A DNA stretch of 64,000 bases from Clostridium mobile (GTDB taxonomy: Bacteria > Bacillota > Clostridia > Clostridiales > Clostridiaceae): positions 434,001 to 498,000 of the forward strand of contig NZ_JAHLQF010000004.1 in assembly GCF_018918285.1 (NCBI RefSeq), read 5' to 3'. The notes under the pieces were generated by a model. That model saw only the letters and a program-made list of their open reading frames with translations. It was not told where the DNA came from and ran no database searches. Numbering within the stretch: the first letter of the stretch is position 1; the number at the start of each line of letters is the position of its first letter. Shown here in pieces: positions 8,359 to 18,504 of the stretch. A program made the position numbers and the translations under genes.

Positions 8359-9942
8359 TCATACCTTAACATTAATGCTTCCTAAATTATTATCAACAAA
8401 AAATTCTCTACAATTTACAATATTAAAATCTTCCTTTTTCTCTTCTACTTTGATGAGTACATTATACCCCATTTGTGCTAAGTCATTCAACATTTTATCC
8501 TTTCCATTGTCTATTACTTTCGTCCACTGGGGATAACACTTAATATCTACATTCATATTGCTATTATTTACACATATAAAAGCATCCACAGTTCCCATAT
8601 TTACAGTTTTTATAGATGTAGCAATCTTTACATTTTTACTATCTATTTTTTTCCCTTTTTTTCTTTCATCTTTGATTATTAATTTACAATCATAGTTTTC
8701 TTTATTTAATTTTAAAGGTATATCCATATAGTAATATTCATTAGACATGGTATTATATACTTTAAAATTATTTACATTCTCTTTTATCCAATCTATGACT
8801 TTATCGTAAGCTTCTACCCTGACTTTGCTCTTTACATCTAAAATAGATTTTAATGTTTCTTTCATTTCTTCTAGCTTAGAGTTTATCTCATTCTTTACTT
8901 CCTTCCAAAGCTCCTCTTTAGGTTTATTTTTAATAACAGTTTTATCTAGACTGATAATTTCTTTTTCTTTTAATGTGATATTGTCATTTTCTTTATTTGC
9001 CACGGTTACGCTACTATTTTTATCTATCTTATTATCATTTAAATTTTTTTCTCTATTTATATCTTTGTTTATATCTCTATTTATATCTTTTCCAATAGAT
9101 TTATCTTTAACAGCTTCTGAGTCACTACTTTTTTTAGTTTCACTTTCTTCTAAAATTACTTCCTTACTTTTAATTTCACTATTTTTCACTTCAGCGTCAT
9201 TTTTCATTTCAGTTCCATTTTTCATTTCACTATCTAAATACTTTTCTATATCGCTTATAGCTTTATATATAGCTTTCTCTCCCTTAAAAACATTCTTAAA
9301 CCCCTCCACATTATCTTCTGTCAGGTCTATGTTGTTTTCAAATAGAGTTAGCATATCATCTTCATTTAAAGTTTTTAATTCATTAAAAACTTCCTTTAAT
9401 ATATTTGTAACCTTCTCACCTTTTATTGAATTTTTTTCAATTCCTCTGCTTTCTAAATACTTATTTATAAAAGCTTCTTCTTCCTCTGGATTCTCCAATA
9501 TCTTATTTCTAAAATCAACTACAGTTTTTAATTTTGATATATTTTCTTTAGTAAGAGGTATATTATGTTTAGTCATCTTTTCTAGAAGAGGGTATTCTTC
9601 TTTTTCTATAACAATATTATGCTTTAACAAAATATCATCTAAAGAATCTTTATTAGAATTCTCTTCATCTTTCTTAGGATTAACTATAACTAACTTTATC
9701 TTTCCATCTTCATATCCTTCAACTTTAAATTTTAAGAGCCCAGTAGGAGGAAATTCTAAAGGTATGTTTAATTTAGCTGGAAACTGCCATCCGTCTAATA
9801 ACCTAAGCATCACTTCATTTTTTAATTCATCTACACTTACTATTCTACCAACTAACATCTCTCCTATTTGAAATGATATTTTATCTTTAATTTTACTTGA
9901 ATTTAAATCATATACTCCATTAACATTCCAAATGCCTGCCAT
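8359..9942 (-). CDS. FliK-like hook-length-control-related protein (YlqG type)
   Basis: A 527-residue protein with an N-terminal conserved block (GEMLVGRIVSVDELKNEVMLRL), a long charged low-complexity centre (about residues 250-330, rich in K, E, D, N and S) and a C-terminal globular block. The latter contains MGTVDAFICVNNSNMNVDIKC and LAQMGYNVLIKVEEKKEDFN and resembles the C-terminal domain of FliK hook-length regulators. It is 28 bases upstream of the FlhB-C-like gene, the same pairing as FliK with FlhB. The similarity is of architecture and context rather than a strong motif match, so the call is moderate. Confidence 0.65.
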   Translation of the reverse strand: MAGIWNVNGVYDLNSSKIKDKISFQIGEMLVGRIVSVDELKNEVMLRLLDGWQFPAKLNIPLEFPPTGLLKFKVEGYEDGKIKLVIVNPKKDEENSNKDSLDDILLKHNIVIEKEEYPLLEKMTKHNIPLTKENISKLKTVVDFRNKILENPEEEEAFINKYLESRGIEKNSIKGEKVTNILKEVFNELKTLNEDDMLTLFENNIDLTEDNVEGFKNVFKGEKAIYKAISDIEKYLDSEMKNGTEMKNDAEVKNSEIKSKEVILEESETKKSSDSEAVKDKSIGKDINRDINKDINREKNLNDNKIDKNSSVTVANKENDNITLKEKEIISLDKTVIKNKPKEELWKEVKNEINSKLEEMKETLKSILDVKSKVRVEAYDKVIDWIKENVNNFKVYNTMSNEYYYMDIPLKLNKENYDCKLIIKDERKKGKKIDSKNVKIATSIKTVNMGTVDAFICVNNSNMNVDIKCYPQWTKVIDNGKDKMLNDLAQMGYNVLIKVEEKKEDFNIVNCREFFVDNNLGSINVKV

Positions 9943-10027
9943 AATTCTCTCCCCCCTTAAATTTTTAGTTTAATTATTATGTATTTTACAAATTGCTAAA
10001 TAAGATTCAATTATTATAATTATCGTG

Positions 10028-10054
10028 TAAACTCTTCAGAGAGTGAAGAGTTTA
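10028..10054. repeat. Perfect 11-bp inverted repeat of unknown role
   Basis: TAAACTCTTCA and TGAAGAGTTTA (10028-10038/10044-10054) flank a 5-base spacer. There is no T-run on either side, so it is not a classical terminator. It lies between the ribU terminator and the FliK-like gene and could be a protein-binding site or mRNA leader hairpin. Confidence 0.5.
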
Positions 10055-10110
10055 AAATGAAAAGTTAAAAGTATACTTATGAATTCTCAGAAAATTTATT
10101 TAATTATATT

Positions 10111-10139
10111 AAAAAAGTTTGCAATTAAAAATGCAAACT
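10111..10139 (-). terminator. Terminator of ribU
   Basis: On the minus strand AGTTTGCA and TGCAAACT (10132-10139/10116-10123) form an 8-bp stem followed by a run of T. It lies 46 bases beyond the ribU stop. Confidence 0.8.
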
Positions 10140-10185
10140 CTTTAATAACTCTTAAATATTATTTTTCTACCTTTAAATCTAAAAT

Positions 10186-10803
10186 CTAGTTTTTAGCAAG
10201 CTCATTTTCTGCATTTTCCTTATGGAGCATTGGAGACACACTCTTATACATACCTAATGTTATTATTGATACAAATACTCCTTTTATAAGGTTAAAAGGC
10301 ACTATTGTCCAAAGTATAAATGTCCATAAATCTGTCACCATTGGATTCACTTTTGATGCTAATTCAACAGAAGCTTGTATTGGCACATTAAGAACCTTTT
10401 CATATAAAGGCAATAGTACGTAGTAATTAACCATTGCTGCAGCTATGGACATAGCTATTGAACCTATTGCCAATGCCAAAATAGCTGATTTTTTTGTTTT
10501 ATTACCTCTGTATATAATTCCTGATGTTCCAACAATTACAGCTCCTACTAAAAAATTAGCTACTTCACCAATAAAAGCTGTCTTAGTGGCAAATACTCCA
10601 TGTAATATGTTTTTAATTAATTCAATAATAATTCCTTCTAAAGGACCAAAAGCAAAGGCTCCTATCAAAGCTGGTATATCACTAACATCTATTTTAAGAA
10701 ACTCTGGGAAAAATGGTATCGGCAATTCAATGTACATTATTAAAAAAGCTATAACACTCAATAATGTAATTTTTATTGATTTGTTTAATTTTTTATTTCT
10801 CAT
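10186..10803 (-). CDS. ribU: Riboflavin ECF transporter substrate-binding subunit RibU
   Basis: A 205-residue, six-helix membrane protein of the ECF S-component family. The region MYIELPIPFFPEFLKIDVSDIPALIGAFAFGPLEG is typical of RibU, and Gly/Ala-rich helices follow. It captures riboflavin and needs a shared ECF energy module (EcfA1A2T) that is not in this window. The call is strongly supported by an FMN riboswitch and attenuator directly upstream. ATG 10803 follows GGAGGAAAATAAA. The gene stands alone between its own promoter and terminator. Confidence 0.93.
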   Translation of the reverse strand: MRNKKLNKSIKITLLSVIAFLIMYIELPIPFFPEFLKIDVSDIPALIGAFAFGPLEGIIIELIKNILHGVFATKTAFIGEVANFLVGAVIVGTSGIIYRGNKTKKSAILALAIGSIAMSIAAAMVNYYVLLPLYEKVLNVPIQASVELASKVNPMVTDLWTFILWTIVPFNLIKGVFVSIITLGMYKSVSPMLHKENAENELAKN

Positions 10804-10840
10804 TTTATTTTCCTCCTACATTATATATTTTAACAAAAAA

Positions 10841-10867
10841 TAAAACCCTGACAAAAAATTGTCAGGG
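10841..10867 (-). terminator. FMN-riboswitch-controlled attenuator
   Basis: On the minus strand CCCTGACA pairs with TGTCAGGG (10860-10867/10846-10853) and is followed by TTTTATTTTTT. It lies between the aptamer and the ribU start codon. This is the expected expression platform, terminating transcription when FMN is bound. Confidence 0.88.
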
Positions 10868-10891
10868 CGCAATTAATAACATAATTACATC

Positions 10892-11003
10892 AATACCTTC
10901 TTTCATCCAGACTATACTGTCGGCTTCGGAATCTAACCGAATCATGCCTCTCGGCTCGCGGGCTATACCGCCGGTGGGGACTTACACCCCGCCCTGAAGA
11001 TAA
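10892..11003 (-). promoter_or_regulatory. FMN riboswitch (RFN element)
   Basis: The minus strand begins with ATCTTCAGGGCGGGGTGTAA and continues through CCCCACCGGCGGT, GCGAGCC and GATTCGGT to end in GGATGAAAGAAGGTA. These are the invariant blocks of the RFN aptamer in the correct order. It precedes an attenuator and ribU, so high FMN should switch riboflavin uptake off. Confidence 0.97.
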
Positions 11004-11024
11004 ACTTATTATCTTTTCACTATC

Positions 11025-11053
11025 ATTATAAAACAGTGTTGTTAAAATTTCAA
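11025..11053 (-). promoter_or_regulatory. Sigma-A-type promoter for the ribU leader
   Basis: On the minus strand TTGAAA (11048-11053) and TATAAT (11025-11030) are separated by 17 bases. They lie just upstream of the FMN aptamer. Confidence 0.8.
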
Positions 11054-11071
11054 CATAATTTTAATAAAATA

Positions 11072-13231
11072 TTATATTTCCTTCATAGTTAAAGCTATTC
11101 TTTTCCTTTTTAAGTCTACTTCTAATATCTTAACTTCTACGATATCTCCAACCTTTACTACATCTAAAGGATGTTTAACAAATCTATCTGCTAGTTGACT
11201 TATATGAACTAATCCATCTTGATGTACTCCAATATCTACAAAAGCTCCAAAATCAGCTACATTTCTAACTGTACCTGTTAATATCATTCCTGGTTGCAAT
11301 TGAGCTATATCTATTACTCCTGTTTTAAAAATTGGCTTTGGCAATTCCTCTCTAGGGTCTCTGCCTGGTTTTTTAAGTTCCTTTATTATATCTTGTAGTG
11401 TAGGAATTCCTATATCTAACTCTTCACTTAATTTATCTATACCTATTCCCTGTACTCTCTCCTCAACATCTTTTAAGCTTTTATTTTTTAAATCTTCAAT
11501 ACTGTATCCTAGAGTACTTAAAAGTTTTTTTGCAGCATTATAGGATTCAGGATGCACTGATGTATTATCTAAGGGTTCATTGCTTTCCATAACTCTTAAG
11601 AACCCTGCACACTGCTCAAAAGCCTTTTCTCCTAATCTTTTAACCTTTAAAAGTTCTTTTCTATTACTAAACTTACCCTTTTCTTCTCGATATGTTACAA
11701 TGTTTTGAGCTATAGCAGAATTTATTCCTGAAATATAAGACAGTAATGCAGGAGTGGCTATATTTAAATCTACTCCTACTGTATTTACACAATCTTCTAC
11801 TACACCTTTTAAAGACTCATCTAATTTTTTAGGCGTTACATCATGTTGATATTGTCCGACTCCTATGGACTTAGGGTCTATTTTTACTAACTCTGATAAT
11901 GGATCTTGTAATCTTCGACCTATTGATATAGCGCCTCTAATTGATACATCAATATCTGGATATTCCTTAACAGCTAATTCAGAAGCAGAGTAAACTGATG
12001 CTCCAGCCTCTGATACTATAACATAGAATAAATCCTTGCCATTTTCCTCTTTTACTTCTCTTATAAGCCTTTCAACAACTTCCTCTGATTCCCTGCTTGC
12101 AGTACCATTTCCTAATGATATTACATCTATATTATGTTTATATACTAATTCTTTTAAAACTTTTATGGCTCCATCAACATCTCTCTGGGGCACCGTTGGA
12201 TAGATGGTAGCTATACTCATTAATTTTCCTGTATCATCTAGTACTGCTATCTTACATCCTGTTCTAAATCCAGGGTCATATCCTAAAACTACTTTTCCTT
12301 TTATAGGGGCTTGCATAAGAAGAGCATTTAAATTAGCTTTAAATATATCTATAGCTCCTTCTTCCGCCCTATCTGTAAGTTCCCCTTTTATTTCTCTTTC
12401 TATGGAAGGGTAAATCAACCTCTTTAAAGAGTCCGCTATACTCTTTTCTAAATATGTATCAGTAATTTCATTGTTTTTTAATATTTTAACTTTTAGATAA
12501 TCAATAATTTTATCCATATCAACAATTATCTTTACTGAAAGTATCTTTTCCTTTTCTCCTCTGTTTATAGCTAATATCCTATGAGAAGGTATTGATTTTA
12601 CAGCTTCTGTATATTTATAATACATTTCATATGGAGTAGGCTCACTGCTCTCACCCTTTGTTTCTATTACTCCTTCTTTATTAACATACATTCTGATCCA
12701 TTTTCTATATTCAGCATCATCAGATATTATTTCACTAATTATATCCATAGCTCCCCCTAGAGCTTCTTCATAAGAATTTACTCCTTTTTCTTCGTTTATG
12801 TATTGGGAAGCCTCCTCATTTATATTTCCTTTAAAATTTCCACTAATTATTATTTGCGCTAAAGGTTCCAATCCTTTTTCAGCTGCAATCGTAGCTCTTG
12901 TTCTCTTTTTAGGTTTATAAGGTCTATATAAGTCCTCCACTTCTGTTATGGTTTCGCTAGTTAATATTTTTCTTTTTAACTCTTCTGTAAGCTTTCCTTG
13001 CTCTTCTATTATCCTAACTACATCTTCTTTTCTACTTTCAAGATTCCTTAAATAAGATAATCTCTCACTTAATTCTCTTAAAGTTACGTCTGTAAGCCCT
13101 CCCGTAGCTTCCTTTCTATATCTAGCGATAAAAGGAATTGTATTTCCTTGATCCAACAATTCTATAACGCTATTTACCTTATTTAAACTTATATTTAACT
13201 CTTTAGATAATTGTTCTATAATGCTTTTCAT
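11072..13231 (-). CDS. tex: Tex-family RNA-binding transcription accessory protein
   Basis: A 719-residue Tex protein. The N-terminal helical region (QLSKELNISLNKVNSVIELLDQGNTIPFIARYRKE) is diagnostic. It is followed by a YqgF-like RNase H fold (GYDPGFRTGCKIAVLDDTG), helix-hairpin-helix segments (INSAIAQNIVTYREEKGKF) and a C-terminal S1 domain (GMILTGTVRNVADFGAFVDIGVHQDGLVHISQL). Tex binds nucleic acid and influences transcription; it is non-essential in many bacteria. The start is set at ATG 13231, preceded by GGAGGTAAAT; a further in-frame ATG at 13243 overlaps this ribosome site and is unlikely. Confidence 0.95.
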   Translation of the reverse strand: MKSIIEQLSKELNISLNKVNSVIELLDQGNTIPFIARYRKEATGGLTDVTLRELSERLSYLRNLESRKEDVVRIIEEQGKLTEELKRKILTSETITEVEDLYRPYKPKKRTRATIAAEKGLEPLAQIIISGNFKGNINEEASQYINEEKGVNSYEEALGGAMDIISEIISDDAEYRKWIRMYVNKEGVIETKGESSEPTPYEMYYKYTEAVKSIPSHRILAINRGEKEKILSVKIIVDMDKIIDYLKVKILKNNEITDTYLEKSIADSLKRLIYPSIEREIKGELTDRAEEGAIDIFKANLNALLMQAPIKGKVVLGYDPGFRTGCKIAVLDDTGKLMSIATIYPTVPQRDVDGAIKVLKELVYKHNIDVISLGNGTASRESEEVVERLIREVKEENGKDLFYVIVSEAGASVYSASELAVKEYPDIDVSIRGAISIGRRLQDPLSELVKIDPKSIGVGQYQHDVTPKKLDESLKGVVEDCVNTVGVDLNIATPALLSYISGINSAIAQNIVTYREEKGKFSNRKELLKVKRLGEKAFEQCAGFLRVMESNEPLDNTSVHPESYNAAKKLLSTLGYSIEDLKNKSLKDVEERVQGIGIDKLSEELDIGIPTLQDIIKELKKPGRDPREELPKPIFKTGVIDIAQLQPGMILTGTVRNVADFGAFVDIGVHQDGLVHISQLADRFVKHPLDVVKVGDIVEVKILEVDLKRKRIALTMKEI

Positions 13232-13335
13232 ATTTACCTCCATTAAAATTAATTCAAATTTATTTTACAACAGTTATATATTTTTTTCCAATATAATATA
13301 TTTTATAAGACACTATTTTTTATAAGGAGTTATTT

Positions 13336-14688
13336 ATGTCTAAGAAATTATCTAGATTTTTATCTACTCTATTTTTAATTATTTTCTTTTTCTCATTTGG
13401 AGTATCTATGAGAATAGAAAATTTTGATACTAATAATGTTAAAAATGATATACAATACCTTTCATCGAAGGAGCTAAAAGGAAGATTAGCAGGCACTGTA
13501 GAAAATATACAGGTTGCAAACTTTATAAAAGAAAAATTTGAGAACAATAATTTACTCCCGTTTAATAACAGTTATTATCATAATTTTACTACTTATTATC
13601 CCCAAAAACTAAATGATACTCCTTATTTGAGGGTATTAGATGAAAATAATCAAGTAATTAAAGAGTTTGAGTATTATAAAGATTATAAAGAGGATATGAT
13701 AAACTTCAAAGTAAATGATATTATTTTTGATAAAAATAACAATGTGTCTTTAAATAAAGAGTTCATTGCTGTTGGTAGTGATAAAGGTACTGTGCTTTTA
13801 TATGTAGCTGAAAATGACAATATGGAATTTAGAAGTTCATTCTTACCTGAGTCCTCAATGGATCTTTACTTAATGATAACAAGTAACACTAAAAATCAAA
13901 TTGAAAATTACTTAAAAGACGGCTATAAAATCCATTGCTACATTCCTTATGAAATAAATAAAACCACCGTAAGTAATGTAGTAGGATTAATACCTGGTAA
14001 AGACCAGAGTTCTTCACCTATAGTAATATCTGCCCATTTTGACCACCTAGGAACGGATTTAAATAACACCTTATACGCCGGTGCCCTTGACAATGCCTCT
14101 GGTATTGCTTTCATCATGGAAATGAGTAGGTATATATCTTCTCTAGGACAACCAGAGAAAAATATCTTATTTATAGGTTTTAATGCAGAAGAGTTTGGAT
14201 GTTTGGGTGCTAGAGAATTTGTTAAAGACTATGGCGATTTATTAAAGGATAGCAAAGTATTTAATTTTGATATGATTGGGACTAATAATCCTGCACCATT
14301 ATGCATAATGGGCGGAGAAAAAGATTCCGTAAACTCTCCACTTGTTAAATCTGCTGCCTCGGCATGTATAAAAGAGAACATACATTTTAATTATTTATTT
14401 CAAGATTCTAGTGACCATGAAGCCTTTAGAAATGCAAATATAGAAGCAATAACTTTTATTGACAATGATTTAAGTAGAATTCATACTCCAAACGATAAAC
14501 CTGAATTTATAAGTGATAAATCCATCAATAGATGCTTTAAAGTCGCATCTAAAGAACTGATTAAACATGCTTTTGCCAATAATCCTCTTATAATATATAA
14601 TAAAATTATAACATTAATTTCATTAACATTTTCAATAATCCTATTTAGTTTAGAAAGAATAAAGTGGTCAAAAAATCCCCATATATAA
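13336..14688 (+). CDS. Membrane-anchored M28-family zinc aminopeptidase-like protein
   Basis: A 450-residue protein with an N-terminal hydrophobic anchor or signal (residues about 8-26) and a second hydrophobic segment near the C-terminus (about 422-438) followed by basic residues. The catalytic core has the M28 metal motifs SAHFDHLG, LDNASGIAF (bridging Asp), FNAEEFGCLGA (catalytic Glu), FNFDMIG and DSSDHEAF. It is expected to act outside the membrane on peptides. ATG 13336 follows AAGGAGTTATTT. It is convergent with prfB and shares a terminator whose stem overlaps its stop codon. Confidence 0.9.
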   Translation: MSKKLSRFLSTLFLIIFFFSFGVSMRIENFDTNNVKNDIQYLSSKELKGRLAGTVENIQVANFIKEKFENNNLLPFNNSYYHNFTTYYPQKLNDTPYLRVLDENNQVIKEFEYYKDYKEDMINFKVNDIIFDKNNNVSLNKEFIAVGSDKGTVLLYVAENDNMEFRSSFLPESSMDLYLMITSNTKNQIENYLKDGYKIHCYIPYEINKTTVSNVVGLIPGKDQSSSPIVISAHFDHLGTDLNNTLYAGALDNASGIAFIMEMSRYISSLGQPEKNILFIGFNAEEFGCLGAREFVKDYGDLLKDSKVFNFDMIGTNNPAPLCIMGGEKDSVNSPLVKSAASACIKENIHFNYLFQDSSDHEAFRNANIEAITFIDNDLSRIHTPNDKPEFISDKSINRCFKVASKELIKHAFANNPLIIYNKIITLISLTFSIILFSLERIKWSKNPHI

Positions 14689-14698
14689 TGGGGATTTT
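14672..14698. terminator. Terminator between the M28 peptidase and prfB genes
   Basis: AAAATCCCC and GGGGATTTT (14672-14680/14690-14698) form a 9-bp stem followed by TCCTTTAT on the plus strand. The TAA stop of the peptidase gene (14686-14688) lies in the loop. The symmetry allows function in both directions. Confidence 0.7.
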
Positions 14699-14701
14699 CC
14701 T

Positions 14702-15803
14702 TTATATTCCCTTTAAATATTCATTTATGAATAAGTCTATATCTCCATCCATAACTGCTGTTAAATTACTGGTTTCAGCTCCAGTTCTATGGTCTTTAAC
14801 TAAGTTATACGGGTGAAATACATAAGAACGTATTTGACTTCCCCATCCCATATCTTTAAGCTCTCCAGTTAAATCTTCTATTTTTTCCTTATGAGCTTCT
14901 TCTTTTAGTTGAACTAATTTTGCTTTAAGCATTTTTAAGGCAGAGTCCCTGTTTGTATGCTGACTTCTTTCATTTTGACATTGAACAACTATGCCTGTAG
15001 GTATGTGAGTTATTCTAACAGCAGATTCTGTTTTATTAACATGCTGTCCTCCTGCTCCTCCTGCCCTATAGGTATCTACTTTTAAATCTTCAGGTCTTAT
15101 TTCTATATCTTGACCTTCAGTAAGTTCTGGCAATACTTCTAGTGAAGAAAATGATGTTTGTCTTTTCCCATTAGCATTAAATGGTGAAATTCTTACAAGT
15201 CTATGAATACCTTTCTCTGCTTTTAGATATCCATATGCAAAATCTCCACTAATTTTTAAAGTAACACTTTTTATCCCTGCTTCATCTCCTGGAAGTAAGT
15301 CTAAGGTTTCTACTTTATACCCTTTCTTATCAGACCATCTAGTATACATTCTTAAAAGCATTTCAGTCCAATCCTGAGCATCTGTACCTCCAACTCCCGA
15401 GTGAAGAGTTATTATAGCATTATTTCTATCATATTCACCACTTAAGAGAATTTCAATTCTAAAAGTTTCTATGCTAGATCCCAATTCTTCTACTTCATTT
15501 AACAGTTCTTTTAGAGAAGAAGAGTCCTCTTCCTCTCTAATTAAATCACAAAGAATCCTTGCATCTTCTACTCTGTACTGAAAATCCTTAAATCTTTCAT
15601 ACCTTGCTTTAAGAAACTTTTCTTCTTGAGTAATTTCTTGAGCTCTTTTCAAATCACTCCAGAAGTCTGCTTCTCCCATTATATTTTGTAATTCATCCAT
15701 TCTTAACTTAATTTTATCTAAGTCAAAGTGAATCCCCTATTTCATTAAGGTTTGACTCAAAAGAATTTAATTCATCTATTGTTGAATCTAATTCCAAAAA
15801 CAT
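14702..15803 (-). CDS. prfB: Peptide chain release factor 2 with programmed +1 frameshift
   Basis: RF2 recognises UAA and UGA. The gene is in two frames: 26 codons from ATG 15803 end in CTT followed by an in-frame TGA (15723-15725). After a +1 slip, reading continues from 15724 for 340 residues, giving about 366, the normal RF2 length. The GGQ motif is in YRAGGAGGQHVNKTESAVR, and the tripeptide region is the RF2 type (SPFNANGKRQTSFSS). It follows the secA stop by 16 bases, with TAGGAG upstream of the start, as in the widespread secA-prfB operon. The break is a regulatory frameshift, not a mutation. Confidence 0.97.
15722..15738 (-). promoter_or_regulatory. prfB programmed frameshift site
   Basis: On the minus strand an internal Shine-Dalgarno-like AGGGGA (15733-15738) precedes the slippery CTT TGA C. 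This is the canonical RF2 autoregulatory signal: low RF2 lets the ribosome pause at UGA and shift +1. Confidence 0.96.
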
Positions 15804-15819
15804 CCGCACTCAACTCCTA

Positions 15820-18330
15820 TTAAGCTTCTCTTCCACAACAATTTTTATATTTTCTTCCACTACCACAAGTGCATGGTTCATTTCTACCGATTTTATTTTC
15901 TTTTCTTATAGGTTCTCTTTTAACTGAATCATCTCCACCTTGATTAGTAGCTGTTTCTTTAGCTACTCTTTCTCTTTCTGGAGCAGCTTGTATTTGAACC
16001 CTGAAAAGATATTTTATTGTGTCTATTTTTATGTTATAAATCATTTCATCGAACATCTGGCTTCCTTCAAACTGATAAGCCTGAACAGGATCTTGTTGCT
16101 TATATGCTCTAAGACCTATACCTTGTTTTAGATGATCCATATTATCTATGTGATCCATCCATTTTGTATCAACAACTCTTAGAAGTATAACTCTTTCGAT
16201 TTCTCTCATTTGCTCAATACCAAAATCTTCTTCTTTATCCATATACATATTCTGAGCTATAGTAAGCAACTTTTCTTTTATTTCCGCATTTGTTAATCCA
16301 GATAGTTGTTCTACTTTTACATAATCCTTTGGAAGGTACATATCTTCTAGATAATTTATTAAGTTTGTCAATTCATTTTCAAACTCTTCTTGTACTCCAG
16401 AAATATGTGAATCTACAACAGAGTATACTGAATCTCTTATCATATCTTGAACTTGTTCTTTTAAATCTTCTCCTTCAAGAACTTGAGATCTTTGTTTGTA
16501 GATTATCTCTCTTTGCTGATTTATTACATCATCATACTGTATTAATGTCTTTCTGATATCGAAGTTATTACCTTCAACTTTCTTTTGAGCATTTTCTATG
16601 GCACTACTAACCATCTTACTTTCTATGGCTTCATCATCACCAAGGCCTAATTTTTCAACTACTCCCTGTAATTTATCAGAACCGAATATTCTCATCAAAT
16701 CATCTTCTAGTGAAACGTAAAATCTTGATTCCCCTGGGTCCCCTTGACGTCCTGAACGTCCTCTTAACTGGTTATCAATTCTTCTTGATTCATGTCTTTC
16801 AGTACCTATGATCTTAAGACCGCCTACTTCTACTACACCATCACCTAGTTTAATGTCAGTACCACGCCCTGCCATATTAGTAGCTATAGTTACTGCTCCA
16901 TATTCACCAGCACGAGAAACTATTTCTGCTTCTTTTTCATGATATTTAGCATTTAGCACCTGATGCTTAACTCCCTTTTTCTTTAGCATGTCAGATATTA
17001 ATTCTGATTTTTCAATGCTTACAGTACCTACAAGAACTGGTTGACCTTTTTTATTAGTCTCTGCTATCTCTTCTACTATAGCTTTGTATTTACCTTTAGC
17101 TGTCTTGTAAACTAAGTCTGGCTGGTCTTTTCTTACAACTGGCTTGTGAGTCGGTACTAAAATTACGTCTAAACCGTATATTTCTCTAAATTCATTTTCT
17201 TCTGTTAGTGCTGTACCTGTCATACCTGACAATTTATTAAACATTCTAAAGTAATTTTGGTAAGTTATTGTTGCTAATGTTTTAGATTCTCTTTCTACCT
17301 TAACTCCTTCTTTAGCTTCTATGGCTTGGTGAAGTCCGTCGCTATATCTTCTTCCATCCATAACTCTACCTGTAAACTCATCTACTATCATTATTTCGCC
17401 ATCTCTTACGATGTAGTCTTTATCTACTTTCATCATATAGTTAGCTTTTAACGCTTGAACTACGTGATGCTGCACTTCCATATTCTCTGAATCTGCATAG
17501 TTTTCTAATTTAAAAAATTCTTCTGCTTTAACTACTCCATCATCTGTTAATAAAACTGCATTGGCTTTTTCATCCACCGTGAAATCTTTATCCTTCATAA
17601 GAGATTTAGCAAAATAGTCTGCTACTCTATAAAACTCTGTAGACTTTTCTCCTTGGCCAGATATTATAAGAGGAGTTCTAGCTTCATCTATCAATATGGA
17701 GTCAACTTCGTCTACTATAGCAAAATTTAAACCCCTTTGAACTTTTTCTTCCTTATATATTACCATGTTGTCTCTTAAGTAATCGAAACCAAACTCACTA
17801 TTTGTACCATAGGTTATATCACAATTATAAGCTTCCTGCCTTTCTCCTTGCTCTAATTCATGAAGAATAACGCCTACCTTTAATCCTAAAAATTCATGAA
17901 TAGGGCCCATAAGCTCACTATCTCTTTTAGCCAAGTAGTCGTTAACTGTAACTATATGTACTCCATTACCTGAAAGTCCATTTAAATAGGACGGCAAAGT
18001 AGCAACTAATGTCTTACCTTCACCAGTCTTCATTTCTGCAATTCTTCCCTGGTGAAGAACTATACCTCCCATTAGCTGCTCCCTGTAATGTTTTAATCCT
18101 ATAACTCTCCATGAAGCTTCTCTAACTACTGCAAAAGCTTCTATTAAAATATCATCTAAAGTTTCTCCCTTAGCTAATCTATCTTTAAACTCATCTGTCT
18201 TTGCTCTTAATTCTTCATCAGTAAGCCCTTGCATCTTTGAGTCTAAAGCATCTATTTTATCTACCATAGGGATTATTCTCTTTAATTCTCTATCACTATA
18301 TGTGCCGAATAGTTTCTCAAATAACCTCAT
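15820..18330 (-). CDS. secA: Preprotein translocase ATPase SecA
   Basis: An 836-residue SecA motor that drives preproteins through SecYEG. The Walker A region is [15 protein letters not shown], the DEAD-type motif is [20 protein letters not shown], and [27 protein letters not shown] and [13 protein letters not shown] are typical blocks. The C-terminus has the zinc-binding SEC-C motif [13 protein letters not shown] that contacts SecB or ribosomes. ATG 18330 is chosen because GTGAGG lies 9 bases upstream; the upstream in-frame GTG (18345) and ATG (18339) overlap or abut that site. A good promoter is 50 bases upstream, and prfB follows in the same operon. Confidence 0.97.
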   Translation of the reverse strand: MRLFEKLFGTYSDRELKRIIPMVDKIDALDSKMQGLTDEELRAKTDEFKDRLAKGETLDDILIEAFAVVREASWRVIGLKHYREQLMGGIVLHQGRIAEMKTGEGKTLVATLPSYLNGLSGNGVHIVTVNDYLAKRDSELMGPIHEFLGLKVGVILHELEQGERQEAYNCDITYGTNSEFGFDYLRDNMVIYKEEKVQRGLNFAIVDEVDSILIDEARTPLIISGQGEKSTEFYRVADYFAKSLMKDKDFTVDEKANAVLLTDDGVVKAEEFFKLENYADSENMEVQHHVVQALKANYMMKVDKDYIVRDGEIMIVDEFTGRVMDGRRYSDGLHQAIEAKEGVKVERESKTLATITYQNYFRMFNKLSGMTGTALTEENEFREIYGLDVILVPTHKPVVRKDQPDLVYKTAKGKYKAIVEEIAETNKKGQPVLVGTVSIEKSELISDMLKKKGVKHQVLNAKYHEKEAEIVSRAGEYGAVTIATNMAGRGTDIKLGDGVVEVGGLKIIGTERHESRRIDNQLRGRSGRQGDPGESRFYVSLEDDLMRIFGSDKLQGVVEKLGLGDDEAIESKMVSSAIENAQKKVEGNNFDIRKTLIQYDDVINQQREIIYKQRSQVLEGEDLKEQVQDMIRDSVYSVVDSHISGVQEEFENELTNLINYLEDMYLPKDYVKVEQLSGLTNAEIKEKLLTIAQNMYMDKEEDFGIEQMREIERVILLRVVDTKWMDHIDNMDHLKQGIGLRAYKQQDPVQAYQFEGSQMFDEMIYNIKIDTIKYLFRVQIQAAPERERVAKETATNQGGDDSVKREPIRKENKIGRNEPCTCGSGRKYKNCCGREA

Positions 18331-18379
18331 CTTTTTCATCCTCACTATTTCAAATTTCTAATTATCCTTATCTTTATAG

Positions 18380-18408
18380 ATTATACCATCTAATTTATAT
18401 GCGTTCAA
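18380..18408 (-). promoter_or_regulatory. Sigma-A-type promoter of secA-prfB
   Basis: On the minus strand TTGAAC (18403-18408), 17 bases, TATAAT (18380-18385). Confidence 0.8.
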
Positions 18409-18504
18409 CTTAATATAGAGCTAATACACAAATTGTTAAATATTATTTTACAATAGTAACTTTTTCCTATTATAATAAAACTATAATGATTTGGGAGTGA
18501 TTTT

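Noticed and set aside
8825-9871. A 348-codon plus-strand frame, Ser/Phe/Leu-rich
   Set aside because: It is antisense to the FliK-like gene, with no ribosome site and the amino-acid bias of a reverse frame.
13232-13243. Longer N-terminus of Tex starting at 13243
   Set aside because: That ATG lies in the GGAGGT ribosome site of the ATG at 13231.
15723-15725. In-frame TGA making prfB look like a pseudogene
   Set aside because: The stop is part of the canonical programmed frameshift with CTT TGA C and an internal Shine-Dalgarno-like signal.
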